A stretch of DNA of 64,000 nucleotides from Stutzerimonas stutzeri. Its GTDB lineage: Bacteria; Pseudomonadota; Gammaproteobacteria; Pseudomonadales; Pseudomonadaceae. The notes beneath the pieces were generated by a model. The model did no database searches. It was not told the DNA's origin and worked only from the letters and a program-made list of their open reading frames with translations. The stretch covers positions 248,438 to 312,437 of the forward strand of contig DGLA01000010.1 of NCBI GenBank assembly GCA_002387205.1. Reading direction: 5' to 3'. Positions 37,028 through 47,136 of the stretch are shown here, piece by piece. Made by a program: the position numbers and the translations under genes. Each line of letters starts with the position of its first letter. Position 1 is the first letter of the stretch.

Positions 37028-38182
37028 CTACACCCTGAGAATCAGCTTCGAGGCCTTCTCGTTGCGAAAGGTCAGCTCATCCAGCCCGCGCGGGGCCTGT
37101 TCAGCCTCGGTGCGAGCGGCCAGGATCTTGTCGTGATGGGCGGACTTGCTGCATACGGGGTCCGCATTCGCCGCATCACCGGTGAGCATGAAGGCCTGGC
37201 AGCGACAACCGCCGAAGTCTTTTTCCTTCTCGTCGCAGGACTGGCACGGCTCGGGCATCCAGTCGAAACCGCGGAACTTGTTGAAGCCCATCGAGTGCTT
37301 CCAGATCTGCTCGATGCTCTGCTCACGGACATTGGGAAAGTTGATCGGCAGTTGACGGGCGCTATGGCAAGGCAGCGCCGTGCCGTCCGGCGTGATGTCG
37401 AGGAACAGGTTGCCCCAGCCGTTCATGCAACCCTTGGGGCGCTCTTCGTAGTAGTCGGGCGTGACGAAAATCAGCTTGCAAGGGTGGTTCTCCGCCGCGA
37501 GCTTGTCACGCCACTCATTGGTGATCCGCTCAGCGCGCACCAGCTGCGCCTTGCTTGGCAGCAGTCCGGCGCGATTGAGTTCGGCCCAGCCGTAAAACTG
37601 GCAGGTGGCGAGCTCGACGAAATCCGCCTCCAGCTCCAGGCAGAGCCGAATGATGCGGTCGATGTTGTCGATGTTGTGCCGGTGGGTAACGAAGTTAAGC
37701 ACCATCGGATAGCCGTGCGCCTTGACCGCCCGCGCCATCGCAAGCTTCTGTGCGAAGGCCTTCTTCGAGCCGGCGAGCAGGTTATTCACTTCCTCGTCAG
37801 CTGCCTGGAAACTGATCTGGATATGATCGAGCCCAGCGTTGGCGAACGAGGCGATCTTCTCTTCGGTCAGGCCGATACCGGAGGTGATCAGGTTCGTGTA
37901 ATAGCCCAGGTCACGCGCCGCCTTGATCAGCTCGGCCAGGTCCTGGCGCACCAGTGGTTCGCCGCCGGAAAAACCCAGCTGCGCTGCACCCATTTCTCGT
38001 GCCTGACGAAAGACCTCGATCCACTCGGCCGTGCCTAGTTCATCTTGGCTGCGGGCGAAATCCAGCGGATTCGAGCAATACGGACATTGCAGCGGGCAGC
38101 GGTAAGTGAGCTCGGCCAGTAGCCACAGGGGCGGGCCAGGCTCGAAACCCGGCTTAGCGAAGCTCGATCCAGAACCGTTCAA
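37028..38182 (-). CDS. pqqE: PqqA peptide cyclase (radical SAM)
   Basis: The 384-residue radical SAM protein has the 4Fe-4S motif CPLQCPYC near residues 31-38, FSGGEPLVR, and a C-terminal SPASM region with several Cys (CMNGWGN, CHSAR, CQSC, GGCRCQ). It links Glu and Tyr of PqqA through a carbon-carbon bond, using PqqD as peptide chaperone. No ATG fits; I chose TTG 38182, which has GGAGG 6 nt upstream and gives [13 protein letters not shown] before [13 protein letters not shown]. It overlaps the pqqD 3' end by 29 nt. Confidence 0.93.
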   Translation of the reverse strand: MNGSGSSFAKPGFEPGPPLWLLAELTYRCPLQCPYCSNPLDFARSQDELGTAEWIEVFRQAREMGAAQLGFSGGEPLVRQDLAELIKAARDLGYYTNLITSGIGLTEEKIASFANAGLDHIQISFQAADEEVNNLLAGSKKAFAQKLAMARAVKAHGYPMVLNFVTHRHNIDNIDRIIRLCLELEADFVELATCQFYGWAELNRAGLLPSKAQLVRAERITNEWRDKLAAENHPCKLIFVTPDYYEERPKGCMNGWGNLFLDITPDGTALPCHSARQLPINFPNVREQSIEQIWKHSMGFNKFRGFDWMPEPCQSCDEKEKDFGGCRCQAFMLTGDAANADPVCSKSAHHDKILAARTEAEQAPRGLDELTFRNEKASKLILRV

Positions 38183-38429
38183 CGGCGACCTCCAGGAATG
38201 CAACGATATCTTCCTCGATGCCCTCGGCATCGGGAAAGCGGCTCTGCAGATCGGCGACGATTGCACCTACTGTGCGTGCCCCGTCCACCTCGCCCAGGAC
38301 CGCCGATGCGCTCTCGTTCAGTTTGATCATGCCTTCGGGATACAACAGCACATGGCAGTTCTGCGCGGGCTCCCACTGAAAGCGAAAGCCACGGCGGAAG
38401 GCCGGGACCTGGGTCAGCATGTCAGTCAT
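38154..38429 (-). CDS. pqqD: PqqD peptide chaperone
   Basis: The 91-residue protein ([20 protein letters not shown]...) has the PqqD features [20 protein letters not shown] and [15 protein letters not shown], and folds as a winged helix-turn-helix RiPP recognition element that binds PqqA and presents it to PqqE. AAGGAG lies upstream of ATG 38429. The stop falls within pqqE, suggesting coupled synthesis of the two interacting proteins. Confidence 0.95.
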   Translation of the reverse strand: MTDMLTQVPAFRRGFRFQWEPAQNCHVLLYPEGMIKLNESASAVLGEVDGARTVGAIVADLQSRFPDAEGIEEDIVAFLEVAVERFWIELR

Positions 38430-38470
38430 TGCCTGCTCCTTGATATTTCCCGGTGCATTCAAGTCCAGGT

Positions 38471-39223
38471 TCAAAGGGTGATGCCCTTGTGCCAGACACG
38501 CTCGCTCGTCACCGTGTGGTACGGGGGGCGATCCAGCTCGTAGGCCATGCTCATGGCATCCAGCATGCTCCACAACACGTCGAGTTTGAACTGAAGAATG
38601 TTCAGCATGCGCTCCTGGCTTTCCCGTGTCCTGTAGTGCTCGAGGGTGATGCGCAGCCCGTGTTCGACATCGCGGCGCGCTTCTTTCAAACGCTTGCGGA
38701 AATAGTCGTATCCAGACGGATCGATCCAGCTGTAGTGCTGTGGCCAGGCATCCAGGCGGGACTGGTGAATGGTCGGTGCGAACAGCTCGGTGAGGGAGCT
38801 GCTGGCTGCCTCCTGCCAGACCGCACGGCGAGCGAAGTTGACGTAGGCATCGACGGCGAACCGCACGCCGGGCAATACCAGCTCCTGCGACAGGACCTGA
38901 TCGCGATCCAGCCCCACCGACTCGGCCAGACGCAGCCAGGCTTCGATGCCGCCCTCCTCTCCGGGTGCGCCATCGTGATCGATGATGCGTTGCACCCACT
39001 CGCGCCGCGTGTCGCGATCCGGGCAGTTGGCCATGATCGCCGCATCCTTCACCGGAATGCAGACCTGATAGTAGAAGCGGTTCGCCACCCAGCCCTGTAT
39101 CTGCTCGCGGGTTGAGCGCCCCTCGTACATGGCACGATGGAACGGGTGGTGAATATGGTAGTAGTCGCCCTTGGCGCGTAGCGCCGCTTCGAACTCGGCG
39201 GGAGTCATGGCTGGGAGGGTCAT
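38471..39223 (-). CDS. pqqC: Pyrroloquinoline-quinone synthase PqqC
   Basis: The 250-residue all-helical oxidase contains the expected active-site stretches [15 protein letters not shown] near residues 21-35, [15 protein letters not shown] and RIIDHDG. It catalyses the last ring closure and eight-electron oxidation to PQQ without a metal cofactor. ATG 39223 ([11 protein letters not shown]) has AAGGA upstream; the longer frame to 39265 has no support. It lies 41 nt before pqqD. Confidence 0.96.
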   Translation of the reverse strand: MTLPAMTPAEFEAALRAKGDYYHIHHPFHRAMYEGRSTREQIQGWVANRFYYQVCIPVKDAAIMANCPDRDTRREWVQRIIDHDGAPGEEGGIEAWLRLAESVGLDRDQVLSQELVLPGVRFAVDAYVNFARRAVWQEAASSSLTELFAPTIHQSRLDAWPQHYSWIDPSGYDYFRKRLKEARRDVEHGLRITLEHYRTRESQERMLNILQFKLDVLWSMLDAMSMAYELDRPPYHTVTSERVWHKGITL

Positions 39224-39314
39224 ACGGCTTCCTTGGACTGTTCGGGCAGATCGAGGCGCCTGCATTGTTCGACGCCCGCGTGGAGATTCGAATCGCTCGA
39301 AATAGGTCGATACG

Positions 39315-40226
39315 CTACAGCTCGATGCTCATGCCATCGAACGAGACCTCAATGCCGTGCTCGCGGAGTACAGCACGCTCGGCGGAGTCTTCATCAAGGA
39401 TCGGATTGGTGTTGTTGATGTGAATGAGGATCTTGCGGACTGCGGGCATGCCGTCGAGTACTTCGATCATGCCGCCAGGCCCGCTCTGTTGCAGGTGTCC
39501 CATCTCCGAGCCCAGCTTGGTGCCCACTTCACGCACCTGCATTTCGTCGTCGCGCCAGAGCGTACCGTCCACCAGCAGGCAGTCAGCGCCTCGCATGAGC
39601 TCCAGTAACTCTGGGCTGACCTTGCCGAGGCCTGGCGCATAGAACAGCTTGCCGCCGGTGTTCTGGTCCACGATCAACAAGCCGATGTTGTCTCCCGGGT
39701 GCGGATCGTTGCGGTGCGGCGAATACGGTGGCGCCGAGCTACGCAGCGGGATCGGAGTAATTTCAAGATCTGGGCAGGTCGGGATGCGAAAGCTGCCTTC
39801 CAGCGCAATGGGATTCCAGCGCAGCCCGCCGTTCCAGTGCTCAAGCATCTTGAACAGCGGGAAACCGGTGGTCAGGTCCTGGTGGACCATCTCGGTACAC
39901 CAGACCTCATGCGGACAGCCTTCACGCAGCGTCAGCAAGCCGGTGGTGTGGTCGATCTGGCTGTCGAGCAGGATGATCGCACCGATCGCGGTGTCTCTCG
40001 GCGCGCGCGCTGGCTGCAGCTTGGGAAAGGATTCGAGCTGGGCGCGAATGTCCGGCGAGGCGTTGCACAGGATCCAGTCCCGGCCGTTGTCGCTGATGGC
40101 TATGGATGACTGGGTACGGGCCTGGGCTCGCAGCGTGCCGGCTCGCAGGCCTGCGCAGTTGGCGCAATTGCAGTTCCATTGTGGAAAGCCGCCGCCAGCA
40201 GCCGAACCGAGGATCTGGATGAACAT
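39315..40226 (-). CDS. pqqB: PqqB, metallo-hydrolase-fold PQQ biosynthesis protein
   Basis: The 303-residue protein has the metallo-beta-lactamase fold opening [19 protein letters not shown] and a CxCxxC zinc site (NCNCANC) near residues 19-25, plus [10 protein letters not shown] and HINNTNPIL for the metal pocket. It is thought to hydroxylate tyrosine in the PqqA-derived intermediate. It follows pqqA by 48 nt; a hairpin in that gap probably limits read-through. Confidence 0.96.
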   Translation of the reverse strand: MFIQILGSAAGGGFPQWNCNCANCAGLRAGTLRAQARTQSSIAISDNGRDWILCNASPDIRAQLESFPKLQPARAPRDTAIGAIILLDSQIDHTTGLLTLREGCPHEVWCTEMVHQDLTTGFPLFKMLEHWNGGLRWNPIALEGSFRIPTCPDLEITPIPLRSSAPPYSPHRNDPHPGDNIGLLIVDQNTGGKLFYAPGLGKVSPELLELMRGADCLLVDGTLWRDDEMQVREVGTKLGSEMGHLQQSGPGGMIEVLDGMPAVRKILIHINNTNPILDEDSAERAVLREHGIEVSFDGMSIEL

Positions 40227-40237
40227 GGGCAGCTCCC

Positions 40238-40261
40238 AAAAAGCGGAGCCCCGACCGGGGC
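40238..40261 (-). terminator. Attenuator-like hairpin between pqqA and pqqB
   Basis: On the minus strand GCCCC-GGTC-GGGGC is followed after five bases by TTTTT. A hairpin here is common in pqq operons and would raise pqqA transcript over pqqBCDE, fitting the need for excess precursor peptide. Confidence 0.6.
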
Positions 40262-40274
40262 CGGGGCAGATGGA

Positions 40275-40346
40275 TCAGCGATTGGCGAAGTACATGGTGA
40301 CTTCGAAACCAATGCGCAGGTCGGTAAAAGCAGGCTTAGTCCACAT
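40275..40346 (-). CDS. pqqA: PQQ precursor peptide PqqA
   Basis: A 23-residue peptide reads [20 protein letters not shown] followed by ANR. It carries the invariant Glu15 and Tyr19 (E-V-T-M-Y) that become the PQQ skeleton after PqqE cross-linking. AGAGAGGAATC precedes the ATG. It is the first gene of the minus-strand pqqABCDE-pqqH series. Confidence 0.97.
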   Translation of the reverse strand: MWTKPAFTDLRIGFEVTMYFANR

Positions 40347-40447
40347 GGCTGATTCCTCTCTCTTATTGGCGCCGGATGTATTCCGGCGACCCATTAAGCA
40401 CCCCTGTCCGCCAATAGCGGAATGGTACTTTGGAAGGAGACAGCGCT

Positions 40448-40461
40448 CTGCGTTGGTAGTG
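40448..40461 (-). promoter_or_regulatory. Shared CTACCAA motif upstream of pqqA
   Basis: On the minus strand this reads CACTACCAACGCAG. The core CTACCAA lies 107 bp upstream of the pqqA ATG, in the same orientation and similar distance as copies upstream of exaC, the PedH-type gene and the cytochrome gene. It may bind the activator of alcohol oxidation genes (ExaE/AgmR/PedR1 type). Confidence 0.45.
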
Positions 40462-40506
40462 CCTCGCGTCGTCTATTCACTACGCCACGCCATGTTTCGG
40501 TGATTA

Positions 40507-41625
40507 TCAATCCTGTCTCACAGCCGATCGGCCCTGGGTGCCTCGCCAGGCCAGTTCATTGGTGACGGTCGCCATGGGCGAGAGCATGTCGTAGTCGAAC
40601 TCTGTCAGGGCCGCCTTGTCCTGCACACGCAACGGCCAGTCATGATTGGCCAGCGCTGCCTTGCCGATCGCGACGAAATCCATCGTGCCGGCCTCCAGCA
40701 GTTGCTGCGCCTGGTCGCCAGTGGCTATGCCTCCATTGCCGATGATCGGGATGTCAATGGCGCTTTTGGCGATCGCAGCCAAGCTCTGGCCCTGTTCGAA
40801 AGCCGGTGCGCCTGCGTCGGGCTCTGTAACGTGGATATAGTCAAGCCCCGCTGCGGCGAGGCTGGCGAAACGGTCACGGGCTGCCTCGATGCCGCCGTCC
40901 CATTTCAGACGGCTGTCGGTCACCATGGATTGTGACAAGCGCATGCCAACCACGAAGCCCGAGCCCACTGCATTGCGTACCGCTCGGATAACCTCCAGCG
41001 GCAGCGCCAGGCGAGCCTTGTAATCGCCGCCCCACTGGTCGGTGCGCTGGTTGAATTCCGCGGTCATGAATTCATGCAGCAGGTAGCCATTGGCGCCATG
41101 CAGCTCGACGCCGTCGAAGCCGGCCTCGCGCGCATGAATCGCCGCCTGTACGAAACCGGCGATCGCTTCTTGGATCTCCTCTTCGGTCATCTCGGCTGGT
41201 GTGGCGTAGGGGCCCTCGCCGCCATAAAAACTCAGCTGGCGGCCACCGGGCTGAACGGCGGATGGCGCGACGTGACGCGCATGATGAATGTTGCCCTGGG
41301 TCTGGGCACCTCCGTGCATCAGTTGCGCGATAAAGGCAGCGCCTTCCTGATGAACCGCTTCGACGAGCGGCACCCAGCTGTCGCGCTGGACCTCGGTGGC
41401 CAGGCCTGGCTGGTTCAGGTAGCCCTGGCTGTAGGCGGTATCCGTATAGGTACCCTCGGTGATGAGCAGGCCGAAACCACCTTTGGCAAAGGCCTGGTAA
41501 TAGTCGCGCATCAGTTCATTGGCCTGCCCCTCTGGCTCGCCGCTGACGCGGGTCATCGGTGCCAGCACGGTGCGGTTGCGCAGGCGCAGCTGGTTGAGCT
41601 GTACGGGTTCGAACAATTGGGGCAT
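40507..41625 (-). CDS. Old Yellow Enzyme-family NADH:flavin oxidoreductase
   Basis: The 372-residue FMN barrel protein has the family opening LFEPVQLNQLRLRNRTVLAPMTR, active-site ELHGANGYLLHEF near residues 176-188, and the C-terminal FMN-phosphate motif IGNGGIATGDQA. It reduces activated C=C bonds or nitro groups with NAD(P)H. ATG 41625 with GAGG 7 nt upstream is preferred to the TTG at 41631. It sits between pqqA and exaC on the same strand but is probably its own unit; a link to alcohol metabolism is not evident. Confidence 0.88.
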   Translation of the reverse strand: MPQLFEPVQLNQLRLRNRTVLAPMTRVSGEPEGQANELMRDYYQAFAKGGFGLLITEGTYTDTAYSQGYLNQPGLATEVQRDSWVPLVEAVHQEGAAFIAQLMHGGAQTQGNIHHARHVAPSAVQPGGRQLSFYGGEGPYATPAEMTEEEIQEAIAGFVQAAIHAREAGFDGVELHGANGYLLHEFMTAEFNQRTDQWGGDYKARLALPLEVIRAVRNAVGSGFVVGMRLSQSMVTDSRLKWDGGIEAARDRFASLAAAGLDYIHVTEPDAGAPAFEQGQSLAAIAKSAIDIPIIGNGGIATGDQAQQLLEAGTMDFVAIGKAALANHDWPLRVQDKAALTEFDYDMLSPMATVTNELAWRGTQGRSAVRQD

Positions 41626-41715
41626 CAGCAATCCTCATGAAGCACGGGTCGTGCTGAATCTGAGGTGTAACCGGCGCTGGAGTTCGCCGGGGACGCTGTT
41701 CCGGCGGTTTGACGC

Positions 41716-41741
41716 AAAAAAAAAGCGGCCTGACGGGCCGC
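41716..41741 (-). terminator. Rho-independent terminator after exaC
   Basis: On the minus strand GCGGCC-CGTCA-GGCCGC is followed by nine T. It lies 126 nt beyond the exaC stop and before the Old Yellow Enzyme gene. Confidence 0.9.
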
Positions 41742-41866
41742 GTTGCGTTGATAAGCCACCGTGACCCCACGCCGACCGGTCTGTGGCTCCCGCACTGGCG
41801 GTGCGAGCAAAACAAGCCGGCGCGCTGGAGCGAACGCGCCGGGTCCACCGAGTTACGCCTGCAGGG

Positions 41867-43387
41867 TTAGAAGAAGCCCAGCGGGTTGATGTCGTAGCTG
41901 ATCAGCAGGTTCTTGGTCTGCTGGTAGTGGTCAAGCATCATCTTGTGAGTCTCGCGACCGACACCGGACTTCTTGTAGCCACCGAATGCGGCGTGGGCCG
42001 GATACAGGTGATAGCAGTTGGTCCAGACGCGACCAGCCTTGATGCCGCGGCCCATGCGATAGGCGCGGTTGATGTCGCGAGTCCAGACGCCTGCACCGAG
42101 ACCGAACTCCGTGTCGTTGGCAATCGCCAGCGCTTCGGCTTCGTCCTTGAAGGTAGCAACACCCACGACAGGTCCGAAGATTTCTTCCTGGAACACGCGC
42201 ATCTTGTTGTGTCCCTTGATCAGGGTCGGCTGCACGTAATAGCCGGTCGCCAGGCCCCCTTCCAGCTTCTCGGCAGCGCCGCCGGTGAGGATCTGCGCGC
42301 CTTCCTGCTGAGCGATTTCCATGTAGGACAGGATCTTGTCGAACTGCTGCTCGGACGCCTGAGCGCCGACCATGGTGTCGGTATCCAGCGGGTTGCCGCG
42401 CTTGATGGCATGGACCTTCTTCATTACCACTTCCATGAAGGGCTCGAAGATCGATTCCTGAATCAGCGCACGCGACGGGCAGGTGCAGACTTCACCCTGG
42501 TTGAAGAACGCCAGCACCAGGCCTTCGGCGGCTTTCTCGATGAACGCAGGCTCGGCGTTCATGATGTCCTCGAAGAAAATGTTCGGGCTCTTGCCGCCCA
42601 GTTCCACGGTGCTCGGAATGATGTTTTCGGCAGCGCAGCGCATGATGTGCGAGCCGACCGGGGTGGAACCAGTGAAGGCGATCTTGGCGATACGGGTGCT
42701 GGTGGCCAGTGCCTGTCCTGCTTCCTTGCCGAAGCCTTGCACGATGTTCAACACGCCAGCGGGCAGCAGATCACCGATCAGCTCGGCAAACACCATGATC
42801 GACAGTGGGGTCTGCTCGGCGGGCTTGAGCACCACGCAGTTGCCGGCGGCCAGCGCTGGCGCCAGCTTCCAGGCCGCCATCAGCAGCGGGAAGTTCCAGG
42901 GAATGATCTGGCCAACGACGCCCAGCGGCTCGTGGAAATGGTAGGCAGCCGTCTTGTCGTCGATCTCGGCGGAGCTGCCTTCCTGGGCGCGGATGCAGCC
43001 GGCGAAATAGCGGAAATGGTCGGCCGCCAGGGGTACGTCGGCATTCAGCGTCTCACGCACGGCCTTGCCGTTGTCCCAGGTCTCGGCGATAGCGAGCTTT
43101 TCCAGGTTGGCTTCGATGCGGTCGGCGATCTGCAGCAGGATCAGCGAACGGGCCTGGACGGAAGTACGTCCCCAGGCATCCGCGGCGGCATGCGCAGCAT
43201 CCAGGGCGCGTTCGATATCTTCGGCGCCAGAGCGCGGGAATTCGGCGATGACTTCACCGTTGACCGGCGAGGTGTTGACGAAGTACTCGCCCTTGACCGG
43301 CGGAACGAATTCACCGCCGATGAAGTTGCCATAGCGTGGCTTGAAGGAGATGACGGAGCCTTCTGTACCGGGTTGGGCGTAGATCAT
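41867..43387 (-). CDS. exaC: NAD-dependent acetaldehyde dehydrogenase ExaC/PedI
   Basis: The 506-residue aldehyde dehydrogenase has [33 protein letters not shown] with the general-base Glu, and [12 protein letters not shown] with the catalytic Cys doublet typical of ExaC-type enzymes. It oxidises the aldehyde produced by the quinoprotein alcohol dehydrogenases to the acid in the cytoplasm. ATG 43387 ([20 protein letters not shown]) gives exactly the length of known ExaC; the open frame to 43444 is unsupported. It follows the PedH-type gene on the same strand, as pedI follows pedH in P. putida. Confidence 0.93.
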   Translation of the reverse strand: MIYAQPGTEGSVISFKPRYGNFIGGEFVPPVKGEYFVNTSPVNGEVIAEFPRSGAEDIERALDAAHAAADAWGRTSVQARSLILLQIADRIEANLEKLAIAETWDNGKAVRETLNADVPLAADHFRYFAGCIRAQEGSSAEIDDKTAAYHFHEPLGVVGQIIPWNFPLLMAAWKLAPALAAGNCVVLKPAEQTPLSIMVFAELIGDLLPAGVLNIVQGFGKEAGQALATSTRIAKIAFTGSTPVGSHIMRCAAENIIPSTVELGGKSPNIFFEDIMNAEPAFIEKAAEGLVLAFFNQGEVCTCPSRALIQESIFEPFMEVVMKKVHAIKRGNPLDTDTMVGAQASEQQFDKILSYMEIAQQEGAQILTGGAAEKLEGGLATGYYVQPTLIKGHNKMRVFQEEIFGPVVGVATFKDEAEALAIANDTEFGLGAGVWTRDINRAYRMGRGIKAGRVWTNCYHLYPAHAAFGGYKKSGVGRETHKMMLDHYQQTKNLLISYDINPLGFF

Positions 43388-43504
43388 GAGCGGCCTCTCT
43401 GTTTTTCTGCTTGTAGGAGCCTGGCCGGAAGATGGACAGGACATGGAAGGATCTTAGGCAGCGTGACAGCATTGCCGGAATGCGCCCAAGGAATGGATGC
43501 GTTC

Positions 43505-43518
43505 CTCATTTGGTAGTA
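43505..43518 (-). promoter_or_regulatory. Shared CTACCAA motif upstream of exaC
   Basis: On the minus strand this reads TACTACCAAATGAG. The core lies 123 bp upstream of the exaC ATG. Confidence 0.45.
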
Positions 43519-43563
43519 GATGCCAGAGCATGGTCCGGGGCTCCACGCTCAACCGGCTGATAC

Positions 43564-43596
43564 GACGAAGCCCTGACCGCTGGCCAGGGCTTCGTC
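43564..43596 (-). terminator. Long hairpin after the PedH-type gene
   Basis: GACGAAGCCCTG pairs perfectly with CAGGGCTTCGTC over 12 bp around a 9-nt loop, 48 nt beyond the stop codon. It lacks a T tract on the minus strand, so it may be an mRNA-stabilising hairpin or a weak terminator. Confidence 0.5.
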
Positions 43597-43643
43597 TGCA
43601 CACTCGTGGAGGCTGGCTATTGCAGCCCCACGATTGTTTTGGG

Positions 43644-45422
43644 TTATCGCTGAGCTACCGTCTGATCCTTCGGCAGCTTGAAGGTCCAGAGCGTGCCCCC
43701 CTGGTTGAAGTCCTTCACCCGTTTGGCCACTTCGCCGCCCCACAGCGGTACCGCGCCACCCCAACCGGAAAGCACGGAGACATACTGCTCGCCATCCATC
43801 TCCCAGGTGACCGGAGAGCCGATCACGCCGGAGCCGGTGTTGAATTCGTACACCTTCTTGCCGGTCTTGGCGTCGAACGCCATCAGGTAGCCTTCGGGGT
43901 TGCCGGTAAACACCAGGTTGCCCTTGGTTGCCAACACACCACCCCACAGCGGTGCGTAGTTCTCATAGCGCCAGACTTCCTTGCCGGACTTCGGGTCGAT
44001 CGCCCGCAGCACGCCGATGTAGTCTTCGTTCAGCGGATGGATAGTGAAGCCGGCACCCAGGTAGGCCGCGCCCTTCTTGTAGGCTACGCCTTCGTTCCAG
44101 ATGTCCATCGACCATTCGTTGGACGGTACGTAGAACAGTCCGGTATCCTGGCTGTATGCCATGGGCATCCAGTTCTTGCCACCGAGGAAGGACGGTGCAA
44201 CGGTGACAGACTTGCCCTTGTCGGCCTCTCCTGGGGCGCCAGGACGGTTGGCATCGTCGTAGATCGGACGTCCGCTCTCGTCCAGGCCCTTGGCCCAGGT
44301 GATCTTGTCCACGAAGGGGAAGCCACGGATGAACTTGCCGTTGGTGCGGTCCAGGACATAGAAGAAGCCGTTACGATCCGCCGTACCGGCAGCCTTGACC
44401 GTCTTGCCGCCGTCCTGGTAGTCGAAGGAGATGAGCTCGTTGACGCCGTCGAAATCCCAGCCATCATGCGGTGTGGATTGGAAATGCCACTTGATGGAGC
44501 CGTCATCGGGATTCAGAGCCAGACGGGATGACGAGAACAGGTTGTCACCCGGGCGCAGGTGAGAGTTCCAGGGCGACGGGTTACCAGTGCCGAACAGCAG
44601 CGAGTCGGTGTCCGGGTCGTAGTAGCCACCCAGCCAGGGCGCTGCGCCACCGGTCTTCCACAGATCGCCAGGCCAGGTCTTGCCGGCTTCGCCACCGGAG
44701 ATGCCGTTTTCGACCTTTTTGCCGTCCTTCATCACGTAGCCCATATGGCCTTCGACAGTCGGACGGCTCCACAGCAGTTCACCATTCTTCGGGTTGTAGG
44801 CTTCGATCTTGCCGACTACACCGAATTCGCCACCGGCCACGCCGGTAATCAGCTTGCCCTTGACGATCATTGGTGCAGCAGAGATTGAGTAACCGGCCTT
44901 GTAGTCGGCCACGGTCTTCTTCCAGACGACCTTGCCGGTGTCCTTGTTCAGGGCGACCAGCTTGGCGTCGAGGGTGCCGAAGATCACCAGATCGTCATAC
45001 AGGGCCACACCGCGGTTGATCACGTCACAGCACGGCATGATTCCGTCAGGCAGGCGTGCGTCGTACTGCCACAATTCCTTGCCGGTCCGCGCATCCACCG
45101 CGAATACACGCGAGTAGGACCCGGTGATGTACATCACACCGTCCTTGATCAGCGGTTGCGCTTCCTGGCCGCGCTGCTTTTCGCCCCCCAGCGAAAAAGC
45201 CCAGACGGGACGCAACTGGGTGACGTTCTCGGTATTGAGGGTGTCGAGCGTGCTGTAGCGCTGACCTTGCAGGCCCAGGCCGTTGGTCACGATCTGATCG
45301 GTGGACTTGGCGTCATTGAGGATTTCCTGATCAGTGACTGCCCAGGCCGACACGCTGGACATCGCCATGGCGGCGCACAGCGCTGTCAGGGCGAAGGGCT
45401 TGCGAAGACCGGTGTGCTTCAT
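43644..45422 (-). CDS. pedH: PQQ-dependent alcohol dehydrogenase, lanthanide-type (PedH-like)
   Basis: The 592-residue quinoprotein has a Sec signal (cleavage near AWA, residue 28), an eight-bladed propeller, the vicinal Cys131-Cys132 (IMPCCDV) disulphide, metal ligands Glu199 (GGEF) and Asn281 (GTGNPSPW), and the catalytic Asp323 in [11 protein letters not shown]. The residue two after the catalytic Asp is Asp325. That extra Asp marks lanthanide-dependent enzymes such as PedH and XoxF; the paralogue at 58158 has Ser there. It oxidises ethanol and other primary alcohols or aldehydes in the periplasm, feeding a cytochrome c. No heme domain. ATG 45422 chosen by signal peptide. Confidence 0.92.
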   Translation of the reverse strand: MKHTGLRKPFALTALCAAMAMSSVSAWAVTDQEILNDAKSTDQIVTNGLGLQGQRYSTLDTLNTENVTQLRPVWAFSLGGEKQRGQEAQPLIKDGVMYITGSYSRVFAVDARTGKELWQYDARLPDGIMPCCDVINRGVALYDDLVIFGTLDAKLVALNKDTGKVVWKKTVADYKAGYSISAAPMIVKGKLITGVAGGEFGVVGKIEAYNPKNGELLWSRPTVEGHMGYVMKDGKKVENGISGGEAGKTWPGDLWKTGGAAPWLGGYYDPDTDSLLFGTGNPSPWNSHLRPGDNLFSSSRLALNPDDGSIKWHFQSTPHDGWDFDGVNELISFDYQDGGKTVKAAGTADRNGFFYVLDRTNGKFIRGFPFVDKITWAKGLDESGRPIYDDANRPGAPGEADKGKSVTVAPSFLGGKNWMPMAYSQDTGLFYVPSNEWSMDIWNEGVAYKKGAAYLGAGFTIHPLNEDYIGVLRAIDPKSGKEVWRYENYAPLWGGVLATKGNLVFTGNPEGYLMAFDAKTGKKVYEFNTGSGVIGSPVTWEMDGEQYVSVLSGWGGAVPLWGGEVAKRVKDFNQGGTLWTFKLPKDQTVAQR

Positions 45423-45536
45423 TGCGGCTACCTCTACGGGTTCATTGTTATCGTCGCCGGGAAGATTTCCCGGTCTGTTGTCGATTCTTCGTTTCTGGCC
45501 CTTCGCCAACAATTGCCCGCAGTACCGATTTCCTTA

Positions 45537-45550
45537 CTCCCTTGGTAGCA
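45537..45550 (-). promoter_or_regulatory. Shared CTACCAA motif upstream of the PedH-type gene
   Basis: On the minus strand this reads TGCTACCAAGGGAG, nearly identical to the copy before the cytochrome gene at 57931. The core lies 120 bp upstream of the ATG at 45422. The 45423-45706 gap between the divergent genes has no other feature I can name. Confidence 0.5.
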
Positions 45551-45706
45551 ATACCGTATCTAAAAGCCTGCGATTACGGCGCCCTGCTGGTTGTCACATG
45601 ACCAAGCCCTGCACTGAAGTCGAAGCCCGGCGGCCCGAAATGACAATTCCAGACTCCAACCGCAAGCCGTACAACTAGGCCTCCTCTGCTCACAAGGACA
45701 TGAGCC

Positions 45707-46942
45707 ATGCTTCGCTCCCTCAGCTTTGCCCTGCTGCTGCTTCTTACTGCCGACAGCCAGGCCGACCAGACGATTCGCCTTGGCCTGAACTACCCGAGCA
45801 CTGGTAACTACAAGTCCGAAGGCCTGGAATTGCGGCGTGGTGCCCTGTTGGCCATCGACACCATCAACAGACAAGGCGGCGTGCTTGGCAGGCCTTTGGA
45901 GCTGATCAGTCTCAACACCGCGGCACGCGAGGAGAAAGCCCGGGCGAACGTGGACCGTTTCGCCGCGCAGAACGTCGCCATGGTTTTTGGCGGCGCCACC
46001 AGCGAGGAGGCGTTGACGGCCGGTCAACGAGCCCGCGAGCATGGGCTGCTGTATTTCCCCACCCTTGGCTACGCCAATGAGATCACGGGACGCGACGGTC
46101 AGCGCTTTCTGTTCCGCGAATCCAACAGCGCCTGGATGAGCGCTCGCGTACTCGGCGAATACCTTGCCTGGCACCTGCCCAACCGCCGTTATTACTACAT
46201 CAGCCTGGATGACGCCTGGGGCCACAGCATGGAGCAGGCGTTGCGTGAATCGACCAAAAGCCGTGACCGCGCCCGTCATGGATACTCCAGAATCAGCCCA
46301 CGTGGCGCACGGCGCGAAGACTATCTGGCTGCACTGCAAAAGGCTGCCGCCAGCGGCGCCGATGTGCTGGTCGTGGTACTGCTTGGCCAGGATCTGGTCC
46401 AGACCATGCGCCTGGCACACGACCTCAAGCTCAATCGCAACGTGCAGGTCATAGTGCCAAACCTTACCGCCAGCATCGTCGAGCAGGCTGGGCCGCATGT
46501 CATGGAAAACGTGATCGGCACTGAAGCCTGGAACTGGCGCCTTCCCGAGCAGACGAAGAGCGAGGAAGGCCAGGCATTCGTCAACGCCTACATCGACCAG
46601 CATCAAAGTTACCCTGGCAGCACGGCCGCTTCGGCATACGGCATCGTTCGACAATGGGCAGCGGCGGCGCAGAGAGCTGGCAGCATCGATAGCGAGCCAG
46701 TCATCGCTGCGCTGGAAAACCATCGCTATCGCCTGCTCAAGGACGAGCAGCACTGGCGTGGCTTCGACCACCAGAATGTGCAGAGCATCTATGCCGTCCG
46801 AGTAAGGCCTCGCAGCGAGATCATGCAGGACCGCTTCAAACAGGACTACTTCAATATCATCCATCGCATGGATGGCGAAGCGGCGGCTCCGAGCCTTGAC
46901 GAGTGGCAGGAAGAACGCGGTGACGAGCTGAGCTTGCGCTAG
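45707..46942 (+). CDS. Periplasmic branched-chain/urea-type ABC substrate-binding protein, quinoprotein-associated
   Basis: The 411-residue protein has a Sec signal (MLRSLSFALLLLLTADSQA) and the type 1 periplasmic binding fold: IRLGLNYPSTGNYKSEGLE, INRQGGVLGRPLELI, AMVFGGATSEEAL and YYYISLDDAWGHSM. It resembles UrtA/amide-type receptors. No ABC permease or ATPase genes are adjacent, so it is an orphan receptor. Similar proteins accompany PQQ-dependent alcohol dehydrogenase clusters, where they may help in sensing or assembly. It is divergent from the PedH-type gene. Confidence 0.85.
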   Translation: MLRSLSFALLLLLTADSQADQTIRLGLNYPSTGNYKSEGLELRRGALLAIDTINRQGGVLGRPLELISLNTAAREEKARANVDRFAAQNVAMVFGGATSEEALTAGQRAREHGLLYFPTLGYANEITGRDGQRFLFRESNSAWMSARVLGEYLAWHLPNRRYYYISLDDAWGHSMEQALRESTKSRDRARHGYSRISPRGARREDYLAALQKAAASGADVLVVVLLGQDLVQTMRLAHDLKLNRNVQVIVPNLTASIVEQAGPHVMENVIGTEAWNWRLPEQTKSEEGQAFVNAYIDQHQSYPGSTAASAYGIVRQWAAAAQRAGSIDSEPVIAALENHRYRLLKDEQHWRGFDHQNVQSIYAVRVRPRSEIMQDRFKQDYFNIIHRMDGEAAAPSLDEWQEERGDELSLR

Positions 46943-47136
46943 CACATTGCCTTGACGTCTGCTGGCAAGAGGGCTGCGGGTCGGCGCGCCTGACTTAATG
47001 GGCTGTTAATCACGGAACGAATAAGTGCGCGGAGATCATGCCGAGCCGATACTGTAGGCGCCTATCGATCAGGGCGTCACCCCCACGCTGGGCAGCTCAG
47101 GGATTACGCCATTCTCAAGCCAGATTCGGATTGTCA

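Noticed and set aside
41783..43516. Plus-strand open frame of 577 codons
   Set aside because: Antisense to exaC, which has full ALDH motifs. High-GC codon use creates the long shadow frame.
43564..43596. Interpretation as a classical Rho-independent terminator
   Set aside because: The stem is strong but no T tract follows on the minus strand, so only a hairpin is claimed.
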